Shown here: in pieces, positions 17,935-26,759 of the stretch
How the letters are laid out: each line of letters opens with the position of its first letter
Position numbering within the stretch: position 1 is the first letter of the stretch
From: Sutterella sp047777475
GTDB taxonomy: Bacteria > Pseudomonadota > Gammaproteobacteria > Burkholderiales > Burkholderiaceae_F
Assembly: GCA_047777475.1 (NCBI GenBank)
Contig: JBKEET010000001.1
Span: 124,001 to 188,000 of the forward strand
DNA length: 64,000 nucleotides
Reading direction: 5' to 3'
The notes under the pieces: model-generated
What the model was told of the DNA's origin: nothing
Database searches by the model: none
Seen by the model: only the letters and a program-made list of their open reading frames with translations
Translations under genes and position numbers: made by a program

Positions 17935-18549
17935 TTAGGCCGCCGACTTTTTCATCGTGAGGTTGAGCCACATCTCGCCCGCGTGCGCGGGGCGGGCGTC
18001 CTCGCTCGTGCGCGCCGAGATGATTGCAAGCGAGGGCACCGCCGCGACGAGGATCGCGGCCGACTCGGGCGTGAGGTCGTTGTAAAAGCGGCCGCCGCGG
18101 AACTTCTCGCCCTCGCCGAGCTTGAAGGAGGCGTAGAAAAGGCCGCTGGGGCGAAGGAGAGAGGCGAGTTCTTCCAACAGTCCCGGGAGCTGCGCGCGGC
18201 GCACGTGCAGCAGCGAAGCGCACGCCCAGATGCCGTCGAACGACTTGGGGGCATAGGCGGCGGGCACCTCCTCGAAGCGCAGGCAGCGCACGGCAAGGCC
18301 CGTCTTTCGCCCCGCGATGCGGCAGAGCTCGGGCGAGCCGTCCGCGGCCTCGACCTCGAAGCCTGCGCGCAGGAACGCGAGCGCGTCGCGGCCCGCGCCG
18401 CAGCCGAGCTCGAGGATGCGCCCTCCCGCCGGGAGCAGCGCCGCGAAGCGCCTCTGCTCGTCCGAAAGGTCGGTGTTTTCGGTGTCCGCGGCAAACGCCT
18501 CGGCGTTGCCCGCATACCATTGAAGCGTTTCGTCGCTTTCCTTTGCCAT
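17935..18549 (-). CDS. Class I SAM-dependent methyltransferase
   Basis: A 204-residue protein with a clear SAM-binding motif I (ILELGCGAGRDALAFLRAGFEVEAADGS, about 39-66), motif II/III region (FDGIWACASLLHV) and motif post-III (LRPSGLFYASFKLG). No NPPY/NPPF motif is present, so a DNA-adenine methylase is unlikely; small-molecule or TehB/UbiE-like methylation fits better. AAGGAG in front of the start overlaps the end of the HNH nuclease gene, only 13 bases upstream, so the two are probably co-transcribed. Substrate unknown. Confidence 0.8.
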   Translation of the reverse strand: MAKESDETLQWYAGNAEAFAADTENTDLSDEQRRFAALLPAGGRILELGCGAGRDALAFLRAGFEVEAADGSPELCRIAGRKTGLAVRCLRFEEVPAAYAPKSFDGIWACASLLHVRRAQLPGLLEELASLLRPSGLFYASFKLGEGEKFRGGRFYNDLTPESAAILVAAVPSLAIISARTSEDARPAHAGEMWLNLTMKKSAA

Positions 18550-18562
18550 GCTTACTCCTTAA

Positions 18563-19711
18563 TTAATCCGGGGTCCAGACCGGATAGCCCTGCAGCCGCG
18601 CCGTTTCCCAGACGGGGTGCAGGTGATCCGCCAGGGCGCTCCTGAAGGCCTTTTCCGAGAGCCCCTCGGCGGTGAGCGCCGCCGCCGCGCTTTCGTCGTT
18701 GAGGTTGTCGCGCCGGCACTTTTCGAACGCCCGCCGCACGGCTTCGCTTCGCTGCACGGCGCCGTAGAGGAAATACTGCTCGGCGGCGAGCGCCCCGAAG
18801 AAGCGCCCCCAGTCGGGGAGCCGGTCGCTCTTGCTCGAGTTGACGGAAGCCTCGGCCGGCGTGAGGTTCCAGAGCTCGTCGCAGGCCACGTAGGACCAGG
18901 GCACGAAATGGTCGAGCGCGAAGGCGCCTTCGATCGGCGCGCCGCTGTAGATGTCGATAAGCGGCCGCTCTTCCGCCTCGGAGGCGGTGCGCCAGAGCGC
19001 GCGGGCGTTGTCGAGGCGGCGCACGGCGCCGGAGTCGGGGTCGATCTTCGCGAGGATGCCGGGCACGCCCGGGTTGCGGGCCTGCAGGTACTCGGCCTTT
19101 TTGAACTGGATCCAGCCGCGGATGACGGCGAAGTTGTCGGCGATGAGCCGCGCCCAGTCGGGACCGAAGGTGACGCTTTTCTCGAGCCCGCGGCCGTCCT
19201 CGATCGTGTAGGGAAGCGCTTTTTGGGCGTTCTTTCGGGCGATGAACGCGATGAGCCGCGCCTTGCTGTCCCAGAGCGGGTCGTTGCCCGAGAGGGCGAG
19301 GAAAGGCGCGAGCAGACGGTAGGGCACGTACTTCGCGAGCGCCGTGCGCTCGGCCCTGATCGCGGCGCGGTGCTCGCGGGCGGCCTGCCGCACCTCGGCG
19401 CGGGAGGCGGAGGGCGCGAGCCCCGCCGCGCCCGCAAGCTTCAGAACGGCGGCTTCGAGCAGGTTGCGCTCGGAGGCCGTGCGGGGCCCGAGCCTCAGGT
19501 GGCACCGAACGACGCTGCCCCAGGCCGCGGCGATCATTTCGTCGATCGCCTCGCCGAAAGCGATCGGCCCGCCGCCCTTTTCGGCGGCCAGCACGATGAG
19601 CGCGTCGAGCCAGTAGAACTTGTAGCACTGCGTCGGGTCGCCCAGCATGCGCGCGAACGCCTGCGTGTCCAGCCGGCAGCTGTAGTCGCGTTCGGCAAGC
19701 TGAAGCTCCAT
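18563..19711 (-). CDS. HNH endonuclease domain protein
   Basis: A 382-residue protein. The C-terminal third carries an HNH/McrA-like nuclease motif: LIDIYSGAPIEGAFALDHFVPW (His268 in the DH pair), then ELWNLTPAEASVNSSKSDRLP, with the Asn of WNL (about 282) and the following Asn (about 291). The N-terminal part begins with a helical module containing CYKFYWLDALI, which I recall from solo HNH proteins of gut bacteria suspected of defence or mobile-element roles. ATG at 19709-19711 was chosen because GGGGAGAG precedes it; an upstream in-frame start at 19771 has no ribosome site. It precedes a methyltransferase gene in the same unit. Confidence 0.78.
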   Translation of the reverse strand: MELQLAERDYSCRLDTQAFARMLGDPTQCYKFYWLDALIVLAAEKGGGPIAFGEAIDEMIAAAWGSVVRCHLRLGPRTASERNLLEAAVLKLAGAAGLAPSASRAEVRQAAREHRAAIRAERTALAKYVPYRLLAPFLALSGNDPLWDSKARLIAFIARKNAQKALPYTIEDGRGLEKSVTFGPDWARLIADNFAVIRGWIQFKKAEYLQARNPGVPGILAKIDPDSGAVRRLDNARALWRTASEAEERPLIDIYSGAPIEGAFALDHFVPWSYVACDELWNLTPAEASVNSSKSDRLPDWGRFFGALAAEQYFLYGAVQRSEAVRRAFEKCRRDNLNDESAAAALTAEGLSEKAFRSALADHLHPVWETARLQGYPVWTPD

Positions 19712-19792
19712 AGCGAGGCTCTCCCCGAAAAAGCCGCGGCGCGGGAATCGCGCCGCCTTGGGGGAAATCATAGCCCGAAAGGCCGTGCGCCA

Positions 19793-19820
19793 AGAAGCCC
19801 CGCGGGCGGCGGGGCTTCTT
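19793..19820 (-). terminator. Hairpin between imuB and the HNH gene
   Basis: AAGAAGCCCCGC and GCGGGGCTTCTT form a perfect 12-bp stem with a four-base loop. Terminator-like in both directions, though without a long T-run. Confidence 0.55.
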
Positions 19821-19940
19821 GATATGTGTCATTGAAAAAGCACGTATTAATGGAGCGCAGATGGTAGGATAAAACGGACGGCGGGCAATCCGCCGCTTTA
19901 GGCGTCCGGTCTTCAGCTTTCCGGGCGTCTTTTTTTATCT

Positions 19941-21092
19941 TCAGGCGAAAAAGCCCCGCAGTTCCCAGCCCCGGCCCTGCGCGTCCTGCCGCAGCCAAAG
20001 AAGCCGCCCGTCGCCCGAGCGCGCGACGAAAAAGCGCCCGTGCTCCTCGGGGCAGGGGAGGGGACCGGCGACGACAGTGAGCGCTCCCCTCCATTGCGGG
20101 AGGCCGTGCTCGCAGTGCAGCGGGAGCGGCTTTTTCAGCACCTCGGTGGGGAGCATTGACCAGCCCGAGGGGGCCGCGGCCTGGCGGCGCTGCCCTCCGA
20201 GCCGGAAGACGCGCCCGCGGCCGATATGGGAGGCAAGGAGCCGCTCGAGCGGAGTGAGCGCTTCACTGCGCTCTTCGCCCGTTTTCGAGAGAATCTTAAG
20301 CGCAATGCGCGCCGCGCCGCCCGGGAGCGCCGCTTCGGCAAGCGCTGAGCGCACCGCGCCGCGCAGCGTGAGGGCGGGGCCGCGGACCGCGCGCTCGCGC
20401 TCCGCGTCGATGCGAAGCGAAAGCGGACGGTCGCCTGCGACCGTGAGCAGCGCTTCGCCGCAGAGGGCGCCTTCTCTTCTTATGCGTGCATCGAGCGCGT
20501 CGGCGAGGCGTTCGGCGGCGGTCCTTATCGCTTCGGGCGAGGCTTCGCCGGCAAGCGGGAGCGAGAGCGACCAGTCGTCGGAAAAGCGAAAGTGAGCGGC
20601 CGCTTCGGCGAGCCGCCGGGCTTCCTGCGGGCCGGTGCCGGGAAGCGCCTTTTCGATCGCCTCCGAGAGTTCCGCGCCGCAGCCTTCCTCGAAGTTCACG
20701 TCCGCTTCGGGCGCCTTCACCGTTTTGCCCGCGCGGGTGTGCACCGCGGCGACGAGCACGTCGCCCTCGGCGTCCCAAAGCGCCCTGACGTCGCCGCCCG
20801 CGTCCGCAAGCGACGTCGCGGCGAGCGCAAGGAGCGCCTCGACCGTGCCGGCGGCAAACGCCCGTCCTTCGAGCGCGCCGCGCGCAAAGGCCTGCGCGGC
20901 CGCTTCGCTCATGCCGCGGCGCACGCCGAGTGCGGCCGCCGAGCGCGTCATGCCCGCGACGCGTCCGCCGCGCAGCACGGCGCCCGCCCCGTGGGGAGCG
21001 CCCGCGAAATGCGCTTCGGCGAGCGCGCAGGGCAGCGCGAACGCGTGCCAGAGAAAACCTCCTTCGGAAGCGGAACTGCAATGAGGTGCCAT
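19941..21092 (-). CDS. imuB: ImuB-type Y-family polymerase-like protein
   Basis: Mutasome component resembling a Y-family polymerase without catalytic carboxylates. It is thought to bridge ImuA, the beta clamp and the error-prone DnaE2 polymerase. The N-terminus (LWHAFALPCALAEAHF... GRVAGMTRSAAALGVRRGM) follows the ImuB palm pattern. At 383 residues it is shorter than usual ImuB proteins (about 450-550). A clamp-binding motif is not obvious in it. It starts 30 bases downstream of imuA, and no dnaE2 gene follows in the window, since the next gene is the HNH nuclease. Confidence 0.82.
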   Translation of the reverse strand: MAPHCSSASEGGFLWHAFALPCALAEAHFAGAPHGAGAVLRGGRVAGMTRSAAALGVRRGMSEAAAQAFARGALEGRAFAAGTVEALLALAATSLADAGGDVRALWDAEGDVLVAAVHTRAGKTVKAPEADVNFEEGCGAELSEAIEKALPGTGPQEARRLAEAAAHFRFSDDWSLSLPLAGEASPEAIRTAAERLADALDARIRREGALCGEALLTVAGDRPLSLRIDAERERAVRGPALTLRGAVRSALAEAALPGGAARIALKILSKTGEERSEALTPLERLLASHIGRGRVFRLGGQRRQAAAPSGWSMLPTEVLKKPLPLHCEHGLPQWRGALTVVAGPLPCPEEHGRFFVARSGDGRLLWLRQDAQGRGWELRGFFA

Positions 21093-21122
21093 TTTTTGTT
21101 CTCTTTTCTAAAAAGATTTGCC

Positions 21123-21833
21123 TCAGGCGAAAGCGAGCGTGAGCTGGTCGGCGCTCGTCAAGGGACGCTGCGGGGCGTGCCTTGCGGGACGCGCGGGGGC
21201 GGCGGCGGGCGCGATTGCGGCGCTGCGGCCGAACAGCCCGCCTTCGAGGGCGGCGCGCATCGCAAGCGCTCCGTTCTTGGGCGAGAGCTGCACGCGCAGC
21301 TTCGCGGGCGAGGAGGCGCCGCTCATCACGTAGGGCCGGAAGGCGAAGACCGTCGCGCCCGCGGCGTGCGCGGCCATCTGCACGCGCTGCATCGCGAGGT
21401 AGTCCTGCCGCGGCGAAAGCGGCGGCAGCCAGGCGACGATGAGGTCGGCGCCGCCGCTCGAGGCGGCGTGCTCGGCGCACCAGAACGCCTCCTCGGGCGA
21501 GGCGGGGACGGCGAAGAGCTGCTCGGCGGCGTCGATGCCTGCCGCCTCGAGCGCGGGCGCGTAGGGCTCGAAGTCCGACGCGGAGCGCAGTATCCAGCAC
21601 GCGTGGCGCGCGGCGCGCAGCGCGGGGAAGAGGAGCCGGAGCTCGCCCCTGCCCGGATCGGCGCAGAGGATCTCGGTCATTTCGCCTTTCGGAAAGCCGC
21701 CGCCCAGGAGCGCGTCGGCCTCCGGAACGCCCGTGCTGACCGCGGGCGAAACGTCACGCGCGGCGATGCCGCGGGAAAAGGGCTGCGAAGCGGCGCTGAA
21801 AAGCCTGCTGATGGAATTGACGGCGAGCGACAT
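21123..21833 (-). CDS. imuA: ImuA, RecA-like translesion mutagenesis protein
   Basis: A 236-residue protein with the ImuA pattern TGVPEADALLGGGFPKGEMTEILCADPGRGELRLLFPAL (about 34-72), which corresponds to the degenerate RecA-like nucleotide-binding segment. ALRAARHACWILRSASDFEPYAPALEAAGID and LIVAWLPPLSPRQDYLAMQRVQ follow. Its last residues, DQLTLAFA, resemble a beta-clamp-binding QLxLF motif. In families studied, ImuA-ImuB-DnaE2 is DNA-damage inducible. I found no E. coli-type LexA box (CTG-N10-CAG) in the bases before the start. Confidence 0.85.
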   Translation of the reverse strand: MSLAVNSISRLFSAASQPFSRGIAARDVSPAVSTGVPEADALLGGGFPKGEMTEILCADPGRGELRLLFPALRAARHACWILRSASDFEPYAPALEAAGIDAAEQLFAVPASPEEAFWCAEHAASSGGADLIVAWLPPLSPRQDYLAMQRVQMAAHAAGATVFAFRPYVMSGASSPAKLRVQLSPKNGALAMRAALEGGLFGRSAAIAPAAAPARPARHAPQRPLTSADQLTLAFA

Positions 21834-22289
21834 TCTCTTTACCTCTCTGATATCTCTTGAAACTGACCCGAACGATGCGGATGTCCTCTGAGACTGAGTG
21901 TAGTCGAAAATTCGAGTTAAGGATCTTTTTGTGATCTTTTAATATGATCTTCTGCGAAAGTTCGTTTAGAAATTATTTGAAAAATAATAAAATTCACGTA
22001 ATACGAGATGCATTTGCGGTACGGATTCTAAAGGCTTTAAGAATGATCTGCTGTGCATTGAAAACGATAAAAATTATTAAAAAACAATTCAATAAATAAT
22101 CAGGCGGAGGACGGTCGATTTGGGGGCTGCCGGGCGAGAGGATCACGGGGGCCCCGGCGCGGTGCAGAGGGCGTTGATAAGTATCAAGAAATGATCTTTT
22201 TCTTCTGCTGCGGCCGCCGCGCTAAACTGTCGGTCATCGGCCGCCCGAAGACGCGGGCGGCAGCAGGACAATTCAAGGAGGGAAGCAAA
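21834..22289. other. AT-rich intergenic region with repeated GATCT motifs
   Basis: About 450 bases without a gene between divergent imuA and yggS. Bases 21895-22115 are strikingly AT-rich for this genome. GATCTT occurs at 21922-21927, 21933-21938 and 21946-21951, GATCT at 22045-22049, and GATCTT again at 22193-22198. A perfect inverted repeat TTGATA-AG-TATCAA lies at 22174-22187. Promoters for both genes must lie here. It is a candidate regulatory or nucleoid-protein binding region. Confidence 0.5.
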
Positions 22290-23012
22290 GTGAGCGAGCT
22301 CAAACCCGGCCTTCCGGACCGGCTTTCTGCGGTGCGCCAGGCGCTCGAGGCGGAAGAAAAAGCGGCGGGCAGGGTCCCGGGGAGCGTGACGCTCATCGCC
22401 GTCGGCAAGACGTTTCCGGTTTCCGCCTGCGAGCTGGCCTACCGGTGCGGCCAGCGCCACTTCGGCGAGAACTACGTGCAGGAAGGCGTCGCCAAGATCG
22501 AGGCGTTCCGCGCCGCGCATCCCGACGACCCCGGCGTGTGGCATTTCATCGGACCCCTGCAGTCGAACAAGACGCGGCCCGTGGCGGAGCACTTCGACTG
22601 GGTGCAGTCGATCGACCGCCTGAAGATCGCGCAGCGGCTCGACGCGCAGCGCCCCGAGGGCGCCGCGCCGCTCAACGTGCTGCTCGAGGTGAACATCGAC
22701 GGCGAGGCGAGCAAGTCGGGCGTCGCTCCGGGCGACGTCGAAGCGCTCGCCAAGGCGGTCGCCGCGCTCCCGCACCTGCGGCTGCGCGGCCTCATGGCGA
22801 TTCCGGCCCCGTCCGCAACGTCCGAAGGGCGCCGCGCGCCGCTGCGAGCGATGCGGCAGCTCTTTGAGAAGCTTCGCGCGGAATTCCCGCAGATGGACAC
22901 GCTCTCGATGGGCATGAGCGCCGACATGAAGGAAGCCGTCGACGAGGGTGCCACGATGGTGCGCGTCGGCAGCGCGATCTTCGGCCCGCGCGACTATTCG
23001 AAGAAAGCCTGA
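22290..23012 (+). CDS. yggS: PLP homeostasis protein YggS
   Basis: Pyridoxal phosphate-binding TIM-barrel protein that balances vitamin B6 vitamers, 240 residues. The PLP lysine lies in LIAVGKTFP (about residue 37-38), followed by HFGENYVQEGVAKI, WHFIGPLQSNKTRPVAEHFDWVQSIDR, LLEVNIDGEASKSG and the phosphate-binding end LSMGMSADMKEAVDEGATMVRVGSAIFG. GTG 22290 was chosen because AAGGAGG (22275-22281) precedes it; an in-frame ATG at 22191 has none. The next gene is a symporter on the same strand. Confidence 0.95.
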   Translation: MSELKPGLPDRLSAVRQALEAEEKAAGRVPGSVTLIAVGKTFPVSACELAYRCGQRHFGENYVQEGVAKIEAFRAAHPDDPGVWHFIGPLQSNKTRPVAEHFDWVQSIDRLKIAQRLDAQRPEGAAPLNVLLEVNIDGEASKSGVAPGDVEALAKAVAALPHLRLRGLMAIPAPSATSEGRRAPLRAMRQLFEKLRAEFPQMDTLSMGMSADMKEAVDEGATMVRVGSAIFGPRDYSKKA

Positions 23013-23258
23013 AAACGTCTGGAAAGAAAGGGGCGGCGCTTGAAAGCCGCCCTTTCTTTTTGCCCTTCGGTGTCGCTTCGGAAGATCGTCCGAAGGGATG
23101 ATGGGACGGTACGGCCCGGCGTGCTATAGTCCCAAGATCGCCGATTCGCAGTGCTTTTTAAGAAACGGCGGCGCCCGGTCCCGAGCTTTGAGGCCCCGCG
23201 CCGGCCAAAACAAAAAGCGAAAGCGGCAATCGAAAAAAAGAGAGGAGAACAAAACCAA

Positions 23259-24593
23259 ATGAACCTTCTGACGATCCTTGTGCTCGCCTACCTGGCCGTC
23301 GTCCTGATTTACGGCCTCAAGGGCTCGCACTACACCGAAAACAGCCGCAGCTTCCTCACGTGCGGCAGGAGCGCGGGCGCGGTTTTCTGCGCGCTTTCGC
23401 TCGTGAGCACCATCATCGGCGGCTCGGCCACGCTCGGCATGGGGTCGCTTGCGCAGAAAACGGGCGCGGCGGCCTTCTGGTGGCTCGGCGTGGGCGCCGT
23501 CGGCCTCATCTTCCACGGCCTTTTCGTGGCGCCGAAGATCCGCGCCATGAACGCCGTGACGCTGCCCGAGGTGGTCGACGAGGTCGCCGGCCCCGCGGCG
23601 CGCAAGTTCTCCGGTCTCATCATCGCCGTCTCCTGGGTCGCCGTCACGGCGGCGCAGTTCGTGGCGCTGCACGCGCTCTTCCTGACGCTCGCGCCGGCGC
23701 CGCTCGGCGAGATCCTCTTCCTTCTCATCGCCGCGGGCGTGCTGCTGCACACCGCCGCGGGCGGCCAGAGCGGGGTGATCCGCACCGACGCCGTGCAGGC
23801 CGTGCTGCTCCTGGGCGGCTTCACGGCCGCCGCGCTCTGGCTCCTCGGGGCGATGCCCGAGAAGGCCGCCTCGCTCGACTGGGTGCCCTTCAACGCGAGC
23901 TTCGGCGCCGGCGACTGGGTGAAGATGATGCTCCTGGTCGGCATCACCTACATCATCGGGCCCGACATGTTCTCGCGCACGTTTTCCGCCCGCGACGGCG
24001 GCACGGCGCGCCGCGCGGCCTGGGCCGCGGCGCCGATCCTCGTGTGGTTCGGCGTCGCGATCACGTTCCTCGCGATGATGAACCTCGATGCCGCGCAGCC
24101 CGTGGGCGACTGGCTCTCGGACGCCTCGCCCATGCCCGTCTGGGTGAAGGCCGCGGTCGCCGTCGGCCTCATCAGCGCGCTCTCGGGCTCCGCCGACACC
24201 GTGCTCCTTTCCGCCTCCGGCATCGTCGAGCGCGACCTCCTGGGCGGCGACAGGACCTCGGGCGTGCGCCTCCTCGTGACGCTCTTCGGGTGCCTCTCGG
24301 TCGCCGCGGTCTACATGTCGGGCGACATCATCAAGCTTCTGCTGAGCGCCTATTCGCTCTTCGTGCCGGGCGTCGCGGTGCCGCTTTTGATCGCCTTGGT
24401 CGGCCGCGTGCGCCGCCTCGACTCGCGCCTCTGGCTCATCGGCTCGGCGGCGGGCGGTGCCTTGGGCCTCGCGGGCAACCTCACGGGCATCGAGGCGTGC
24501 ACCTACCTCGGCATGGCCGCCTCGGCCGCCTTTGCGATCGCCGCCAAGATGAAGCCCGCCGCCGCGCCCGCGGCGGAAAGCGCCCGCCCGTAA
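23259..24593 (+). CDS. Sodium:solute symporter (SSS) family transporter
   Basis: A 444-residue inner-membrane protein with about 12 or 13 spans. Family signatures are NSRSFLTCGRSAGAVFCALSLVSTIIGGSATLG near the N-terminus, GQSGVIRTDAVQAVLLLGG (about 168-186), GPDMFSRTFSARD (about 233-245) and the helix-8-like segment SALSGSADTVLLSASGIVERDLL (about 307-329), typical of Na+-coupled SSS proteins. ATG 23259 follows AGGAG (23243-23247). Solute unknown. It follows yggS by about 250 bases. Confidence 0.85.
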   Translation: MNLLTILVLAYLAVVLIYGLKGSHYTENSRSFLTCGRSAGAVFCALSLVSTIIGGSATLGMGSLAQKTGAAAFWWLGVGAVGLIFHGLFVAPKIRAMNAVTLPEVVDEVAGPAARKFSGLIIAVSWVAVTAAQFVALHALFLTLAPAPLGEILFLLIAAGVLLHTAAGGQSGVIRTDAVQAVLLLGGFTAAALWLLGAMPEKAASLDWVPFNASFGAGDWVKMMLLVGITYIIGPDMFSRTFSARDGGTARRAAWAAAPILVWFGVAITFLAMMNLDAAQPVGDWLSDASPMPVWVKAAVAVGLISALSGSADTVLLSASGIVERDLLGGDRTSGVRLLVTLFGCLSVAAVYMSGDIIKLLLSAYSLFVPGVAVPLLIALVGRVRRLDSRLWLIGSAAGGALGLAGNLTGIEACTYLGMAASAAFAIAAKMKPAAAPAAESARP

Positions 24594-24626
24594 GGCGCCC
24601 GGGGCGATTTGCGCCGGCATAAAAGA

Positions 24627-24654
24627 GGCCGTCTGCCCGAAAGGGCAGGCGGCC
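24627..24654 (-). terminator. Terminator of the leu operon
   Basis: GGCCGTCTGCCC and GGGCAGGCGGCC form a stem around GAAA. On the minus strand it is followed by TCTTTTAT, so it serves leuD. Confidence 0.75.
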
Positions 24655-24658
24655 GAAT

Positions 24659-24688
24659 TACTCCTTGCGGAGTTTCCTCTTTTTGGGG
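24659..24688 (+). terminator. Small terminator facing away from the symporter gene
   Basis: ACTCC-TTGC-GGAGT followed by TTCCTCTTTTT on the plus strand, downstream of the symporter. Confidence 0.5.
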
Positions 24689-24701
24689 ATCGGTTTAAGC
24701 C

Positions 24702-25337
24702 TCAGGGGCGGAACTCTCGCACGTCGCGGACGTGCGGGTTGAGCCAGGCGGGCATCTTCTTCTCGTACTCGGCGATGCGGTCCTCGTGCTCGAGCGTGAG
24801 CGAGATCGCATCGAGCCCCTCGAGCAGGCACTTGCGGCGGAAGGGATCGAGCGTGAAGCCGTATTCCTTGCCGCCCGCCTTCACCTTCATCTCGGTGAGG
24901 TCGACCGTGATCTGCATGCCGGGGTTGGCGGCGATCATGGCGAAGATCTCATTGATTTCCTTTTCGCCGAGCTTCACGAGCACGAGGCCGTTGCCCAGCG
25001 CATTGTTCGAGAAGATGTCGGCGAACGACTCGGCGATGATCGCCCGCACGCCGTAGTCGAGCAGCGCCCAGGGGGCGTGCTCGCGGCTCGAGCCGTTGCC
25101 GAAGTTGCTGCGCGCGACGAGGATGCCGGCGCCGCGGAACGCGGGCTTGTTGAGCACGAAGTCGGGGTTCTCCATCGCCTCCGCGTCGTCGAGGTAGCGC
25201 AGGCCGTGGAAAAGGTGCTTCCCGAGGCCCTTGCGGTCGACGCCGAGCAGGAACTGCTTCGGGATGATCTGGTCGGTGTCGACGTTCGAGGCGTCGATCG
25301 GAGCGGCGACGCCGGTGTAAACGGTGAATTTGCGCAT
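24702..25337 (-). CDS. leuD: 3-isopropylmalate dehydratase small subunit
   Basis: Swivel subunit of isopropylmalate isomerase in leucine synthesis, 211 residues. Signature segments are IDASNVDTDQIIPKQFLLGVDR (about 13-34), LVARSNFGNGSSREHAPWALLDYGVRAIIAESFADIFSNNALGNG (about 73-117) and the end FRRKCLLEGLDAISLTLEHEDRI. The codons before ATG 25335-25337 belong to the leuC region in another frame. It ends the leuABCD operon, 14 bases after leuC. Confidence 0.97.
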   Translation of the reverse strand: MRKFTVYTGVAAPIDASNVDTDQIIPKQFLLGVDRKGLGKHLFHGLRYLDDAEAMENPDFVLNKPAFRGAGILVARSNFGNGSSREHAPWALLDYGVRAIIAESFADIFSNNALGNGLVLVKLGEKEINEIFAMIAANPGMQITVDLTEMKVKAGGKEYGFTLDPFRRKCLLEGLDAISLTLEHEDRIAEYEKKMPAWLNPHVRDVREFRP

Positions 25338-25351
25338 TTCTGAATCCTTTC

Positions 25352-26755
25352 TCAGCCGATAAGCTCCCGCACGTCGGTGATGCGGCCCGTCACGGCGGCA
25401 GCGGCCGCCATCGCCGGGCTCATCAGGTGCGTGCGGCTGCCGCGTCCCTGGCGGCCCACGAAATTGCGGTTCGAGGTCGAGGCGACGCGCGAGCCTTCGG
25501 CCGCCTTGTCGTCGTTCATCGCGAGGCACATCGAGCAGCCGGGGAGGCGCCATTCGAAGCCCGCGTCCTTGAACACCTTGTCGAGGCCCTCTTTTTCGGC
25601 CTGCGCGCGCACGGCCATGGTGCCGGGCACCGCGAGCGCGCGGACGCCGGGCGCCACGTGGCGGCCCTTGACGATCGACGCGGCGATGCGGAAGTCCTCG
25701 ATGCGGCCGTTCGTGCACGAGCCGATGAAGACCGTGTCGATCGGCGTGCCCGCGATGGGCTTGCCCGGGACGAGGCCCGTGTAGGCGAGAGCTTTCTCGG
25801 CGCTCTCGCGCTCCTCCGGGTCGGCCATCTTCGCCGGATCGGGCACATTGTCCGTCACGGCGCAGGCCTGGCCCGGGTTGGTGCCCCACGTGACCATCGG
25901 CGAGAGGTGGGCGGAGTCAATTTCCACCTCCCGGTCGAAGACCGCGTCGGGGTCGCTCGGGAGCGTCTTCCAGTACGCGACGGCCTCGTCCCAGTCCTTG
26001 CCCTGAGGCGCGAAGGGACGTCCCTTGATGTAGGCGAACGTCGTCTCGTCGGGGGCGATCATGCCCGCCTTGGCGCCCACTTCGATCGCCATGTTGGAAA
26101 GCGTCATGCGGCCTTCCATGGAGAGCGCCGTGACGCCCGTGCCCGCGAACTCGATCGCGCAGCCCGTGCCGCCCGCCGTGGTGATCTTCGCGGCGATGGC
26201 GAGGATGAGGTCCTTGGCGTAGACGCCCTTGGGGAGCTTGCCGCGCGCGGTGATGCGCATCGTGCGAAGGCGCTGCTGCTTCAGGGTCTGCGTGGCCATC
26301 ACGTGCTCGACCTCGGAGGTGCCGATGCCGAACGCAAGCGCCCCGAAGGCGCCGTGCGTGGCCGTGTGCGAGTCGCCGCACACGAGCGTCGTGCCGGGCA
26401 GCGTGAAGCCGCTCTGGGGACCCACCATGTGCACGATGCCCTGGCCCGGGTGCCCCAGGCCGAAGAGCGTCACGCCGAATTCCTTGCAGTTCGCGATCAG
26501 CGTCGTCACCTGCTTGCGCGCCATCGGCGAGCAGACGTCGAGCGTGGCCTGCTGCGTCGAGATGTCGTGGTCCATCGTGGCGAGGTGCAGGTCGGGCCTC
26601 CTCATGCGGCGGCCCGCCTCGCGCAGGCCCGCGAAGGCCTGGGGGCTCGTCACTTCGTGGAGAAGCTGGCGGTCGATGTAGAGGAGCGGGAGCTCGCCCG
26701 GGAGCTCCATGACGACGTGAGCGTCGTAAACCTTCTGATAAAGCGTGCGTCCCAT
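25352..26755 (-). CDS. leuC: 3-isopropylmalate dehydratase large subunit
   Basis: Catalytic 4Fe-4S aconitase-family subunit, 467 residues, usual size. Characteristic segments are MDHDISTQ, VCGDSHTATHGAFGALAFGIGTSEVEHVMATQTL (about 129-162), the FIGSCTNGRIEDFR cluster cysteine region (about 344-357) and PGCSMCLAMNDD with two more cluster cysteines (about 404-415). It lies four bases downstream of leuB and 14 bases before leuD, so translation is probably coupled. Confidence 0.97.
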   Translation of the reverse strand: MGRTLYQKVYDAHVVMELPGELPLLYIDRQLLHEVTSPQAFAGLREAGRRMRRPDLHLATMDHDISTQQATLDVCSPMARKQVTTLIANCKEFGVTLFGLGHPGQGIVHMVGPQSGFTLPGTTLVCGDSHTATHGAFGALAFGIGTSEVEHVMATQTLKQQRLRTMRITARGKLPKGVYAKDLILAIAAKITTAGGTGCAIEFAGTGVTALSMEGRMTLSNMAIEVGAKAGMIAPDETTFAYIKGRPFAPQGKDWDEAVAYWKTLPSDPDAVFDREVEIDSAHLSPMVTWGTNPGQACAVTDNVPDPAKMADPEERESAEKALAYTGLVPGKPIAGTPIDTVFIGSCTNGRIEDFRIAASIVKGRHVAPGVRALAVPGTMAVRAQAEKEGLDKVFKDAGFEWRLPGCSMCLAMNDDKAAEGSRVASTSNRNFVGRQGRGSRTHLMSPAMAAAAAVTGRITDVRELIG

Positions 26756-26759
26756 GGCG

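Noticed and set aside
21834..21900. LexA operator before imuA
   Set aside because: No CTG-N10-CAG type palindrome could be found close to the start.
25338..25889. In-frame extension of leuD upstream
   Set aside because: The extension lies inside leuC in another frame; the conserved LeuD N-terminus begins at 25337.
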